A DNA stretch of 38,908 bases from Chloroflexota bacterium (GTDB taxonomy: Bacteria > Chloroflexota > Anaerolineae > UBA4142). Below the pieces are notes generated by a model, which saw only the letters and a list, made by a program, of their open reading frames with translations, was not told the origin of the DNA and made no database searches. Numbering within the stretch: position 1 is the first letter of the stretch; each line of letters starts with the position of its first letter. This document shows, piece after piece, positions 37,283 through 38,908 of this stretch. The position numbers were made by a program, and so were the translations under genes. The stretch spans positions 1 through 38,908 of the forward strand of contig JACRBM010000014.1 in the NCBI GenBank assembly GCA_016219275.1, written 5' to 3'.

Positions 37283-37329
37283 TCATGCTTGGTGACAATC
37301 CAACACCGGAATTTCGAGCCACATGGTCT

Positions 37330-37358
37330 TTGGTTTTGATGCCGGGATGTGGTAAAAT
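37330..37358 (+). promoter_or_regulatory. Promoter of the restriction-modification operon
   Basis: TTGGTT (37330-37335), 17-base spacer, TAAAAT (37353-37358), followed by GGGAGG (37365-37370) and the ATG at 37377. The predicted leader is only about 12 bases. Confidence 0.5.
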
Positions 37359-37376
37359 GCGGGTGGGAGGTGAGCA

Positions 37377-37673
37377 ATGCCAAAAAAGTTTCACTATGCG
37401 TATGACCGATTCTATGGAGAATTGCAAGATTTTTTCCGGGCGGACATGTACGCAGAAAGCCTGCGCGACGCATTGCTTGAAATCGTGGCTGACTTTAACG
37501 ATATTTACGCACAAACTGAAAATGAGGCAAAACAACTAGCCGAAGAATTACTGAACGAAGAACTGGGTAAAGGTTGGACGGTCGCGGATTATTTCCAAAG
37601 ACCACCAGAACTTTGGACAAACCTGATTTCGTACAGGATCCAAACTCTGGAAGAAGTCAGTGAATCAAAATGA
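37377..37673 (+). CDS. Small protein upstream of the methyltransferase, unknown function
   Basis: 98 residues, acidic and helical (YDRFYGELQDFFRADMYAES, TENEAKQLAEELLNEELG, TVADYFQRPPELWTNLISYR). There is no helix-turn-helix, so it is not an obvious controller protein, and no family is recognised. Expression is well supported by GGGAGGTGAG before the ATG. The stop codon overlaps the methyltransferase start by 4 bases (ATGA), so it is the first gene of the restriction-modification operon and probably has a role there. Confidence 0.7.
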   Translation: MPKKFHYAYDRFYGELQDFFRADMYAESLRDALLEIVADFNDIYAQTENEAKQLAEELLNEELGKGWTVADYFQRPPELWTNLISYRIQTLEEVSESK

Positions 37674-38548
37674 CAAAGCGCGTTGAAACAAACACCATCC
37701 ATCACGGCGATTGCCGCGAAATTTTGCAAACGCTTCCAGACGAAAGCGTTGATTTTATTGTAACATCACCACCATACGCTGATCGCCGCAAGCATACGTA
37801 CGGTGGAGTGCCGCCCGAAAAATACGTCGAGTGGTTTCTTCCGATTACAGCAGAACTGTTACGTGTACTCAAACCGGAAGGTTCTTTCGTGCTCAATATC
37901 AAGGAGCGCGTGATTGATGGTGAGCGAGGCACGTACGTAATGGAACTTGTGCTCGCAATGCGAAAGCAGGGTTGGTTTTGGATTGAGGAGTACTGCTGGC
38001 ACAAAAAGAATTGTTATCCTGGCAAGTGGCCTAATCGTTTCCGCGATGCGTGGGAACACTGCTATCATTTTGCCAAGCAAAAACATTTCAAGATGTACCA
38101 AGAATCAGTGATGGTTCCGATGGGCGATTGGGCAGAACGGCGACTCAAGTATCTTACTAAAAACGATGTTGTGCGTGATGAATCGCGCTCCAAGAGCGGT
38201 TTTGGAAAACGCGTTGCTAATTGGATTGGGCGCGAGTTGGTGTACCCGACGAACGTTCTGCATCTGGCAACCGAAGTGACCAATAAAAATCATAGCGCGG
38301 TTTTTCCGCTTGAATTGCCAACTTGGTTTATCAAGTTGTTCACGCAAGATGGCGATGTCGTGCTCGACCCGTTTATGGGCTCCGGTACCACCGCTCGCGC
38401 CGCGATAAAACTGAATCGAAAATACATTGGAATTGAACTTCAGAAAGACTACATTGAGATTGCCAATACTGAATTGCAATCAGAGCAACCCAAGATGTTC
38501 GCAGAATCCAAACCCAAATATACAACGAAGAAAAAGGCGAAAAAGTGA
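37670..38548 (+). CDS. DNA methyltransferase, probable N4-cytosine type (beta order)
   Basis: 292 residues. Catalytic motif IV is TSPPY (residues about 33-37), the form usual for N4-cytosine methyltransferases. Motif I for S-adenosylmethionine binding, DPFMGSGTT, comes near the C-terminus, so the motif order is that of the beta group. The region between (about 100-220) would hold the target-recognition domain. A Lys-rich tail ends the protein. It overlaps both neighbours by 4 bases and protects host DNA against the partner endonuclease. It is AT-richer than the surrounding chromosome, consistent with transfer. Confidence 0.92.
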   Translation: MTKRVETNTIHHGDCREILQTLPDESVDFIVTSPPYADRRKHTYGGVPPEKYVEWFLPITAELLRVLKPEGSFVLNIKERVIDGERGTYVMELVLAMRKQGWFWIEEYCWHKKNCYPGKWPNRFRDAWEHCYHFAKQKHFKMYQESVMVPMGDWAERRLKYLTKNDVVRDESRSKSGFGKRVANWIGRELVYPTNVLHLATEVTNKNHSAVFPLELPTWFIKLFTQDGDVVLDPFMGSGTTARAAIKLNRKYIGIELQKDYIEIANTELQSEQPKMFAESKPKYTTKKKAKK

Positions 38549-38787
38549 AAACCAATGAACTACGCGAATTGATTGCAAAATCGCTCAACGAGTTTTACGC
38601 CCGTCGTCTGCAGGCATTGGGTACCCTCAAATTACGCAAGGTCTTACTCCGCAAAAATCCGTACCTCTACAAGGCACTGGGTACAGAAAGCGCGACAGAA
38701 ATTGTAGACGAAATTTTGAAAGCGTATCTCAGTTCATCCGACGAAGGAATTTTCGGCGATACTTTTTTTGTAACTGCTCAGGCATAA
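38545..38787 (+). pseudogene. Restriction endonuclease gene, N-terminal fragment (PmeII-like)
   Basis: 80 codons from a GTG that overlaps the methyltransferase stop (GTGA). The product KTNELRELIAKSLNEFYARR, LRKVLLRKNPYLYKALG, EIVDEILKAYLSSSDEGIFG resembles the N-terminus of PmeII-type type II restriction endonucleases, which are several times longer. The family-like reading ends at GDTFF; the last residues VTAQA and the TAA come from what looks like an insertion-sequence end beginning at 38770. The endonuclease is therefore probably inactive, leaving an orphan methyltransferase. The family assignment is from memory of sequence pattern and is moderate. Confidence 0.7.
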
Positions 38788-38908
38788 CCAAACTTGGACG
38801 ACTCTTGTATTGCAAAGCATACATGCATCAGGCATACTGTAGACAATGACACCGTCCCCATTACCTACTGACGAACAAATCCGTGCGGCATACCAGCAAG
38901 GCGAAGAA
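38770..38908 (+). mobile_element. Left end of an IS66-like insertion sequence (continues beyond the window)
   Basis: The presumed terminus GTAACTGCTCAGGCA lies at the point where the endonuclease reading frame is lost; IS66-family ends typically begin with GTAA. A transposase reading frame starts 76 bases inside. The right end, terminal inverted-repeat partner and target duplication are outside the window and cannot be checked. Confidence 0.6.
38846..38908 (+). CDS. IS66-family transposase, N-terminal fragment
   Basis: The first 21 codons (ATG at 38846, open to the window edge) read MTPSPLPTDEQIRAAYQQGE. This resembles the N-termini of transposases of the IS66/ISBst12 group, which begin with a short acidic helix of the type DEQIRAAYxQG before a coiled coil. 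The rest of the gene lies beyond the edge, so the call rests on a short pattern plus the GTAA-type terminus upstream. Confidence 0.55.
   Translation, partial: MTPSPLPTDEQIRAAYQQGEE

Overview
The window is a continuous stretch of bacterial chromosome, mostly GC-rich with very frequent GCGCG/CGCG words. It looks like Chloroflexota, probably an Anaerolineae-like lineage. That assignment is an inference from gene content: a RicT/HolB pair, a TgpA-like transglutaminase with a DUF4129-like tail, YtxH, TauE plus DUF1634, a small Cys-rich protein and membrane proteins of types I associate with Chloroflexi, and lipoproteins with Pro/Ala/Thr-rich linkers. No tRNA, rRNA or CRISPR array was seen.

Layout. 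1-1182: a small DUF4926-like gene and a Fic enzyme, in a less GC-rich context with operator-like half-sites in front. 1225-4420: mnmA (carrying an in-frame palindromic insertion), a small membrane protein, a GT4 glycosyltransferase and a lipoprotein. 4643-8215: a CpaE/TadZ-like ATPase with a modified receiver domain, then a membrane transglutaminase. 8296-12234: asnS, a broken GxxExxY gene bracketed by inverted repeats, an LLM-class oxidoreductase, a 29-residue membrane microprotein on the other strand and a CoxM-like FAD protein. 12401-16784: two small envelope proteins, tpiA plus a membrane HExxH protein, then ricT and holB on the minus strand. 16785-17581 is a gene-free stretch full of palindromic repeats. 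17582-19239 (minus): a Cys-rich protein, an EamA transporter and a homocysteine methyltransferase-like protein. 19415-21222 (plus): flavin reductase, TauE/SafE, DUF1634.

21277-24671 (minus) reads as one operon: a WYL regulator, an Fpg/Nei-like DNA glycosylase lacking the N-terminal proline, an alpha/beta hydrolase and a GyrI-like protein. A DNA-damage or toxin-resistance role is the most interesting inference in the window. 24885-30212 (minus) is a glycerol-3-phosphate-type ABC uptake locus (two permeases, a binding protein, a GDPD lipoprotein) with a quinone oxidoreductase gene inside it. It sits behind a strong promoter that carries a LacI-family operator, and no ATPase gene is present. 30515-36891 (plus): a REC-GAF histidine kinase, an NAD synthetase split into a nitrilase-like gene and nadE, a sugar-nucleotide epimerase and a ferritin-like/VIT1 fusion. 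36968-38908: a small unknown gene, then an AT-richer restriction-modification operon whose endonuclease gene appears truncated by the left end of an IS66-like element running off the window.

Two patterns cross gene boundaries. Degenerate 7-bp-period repeat arrays of different sequence sit directly beside many genes, and in one case supply the start codon. Several promoters place the predicted transcription start within 0-3 nt of the start codon, suggesting leaderless mRNAs. All promoter, terminator and operator calls were made by eye.
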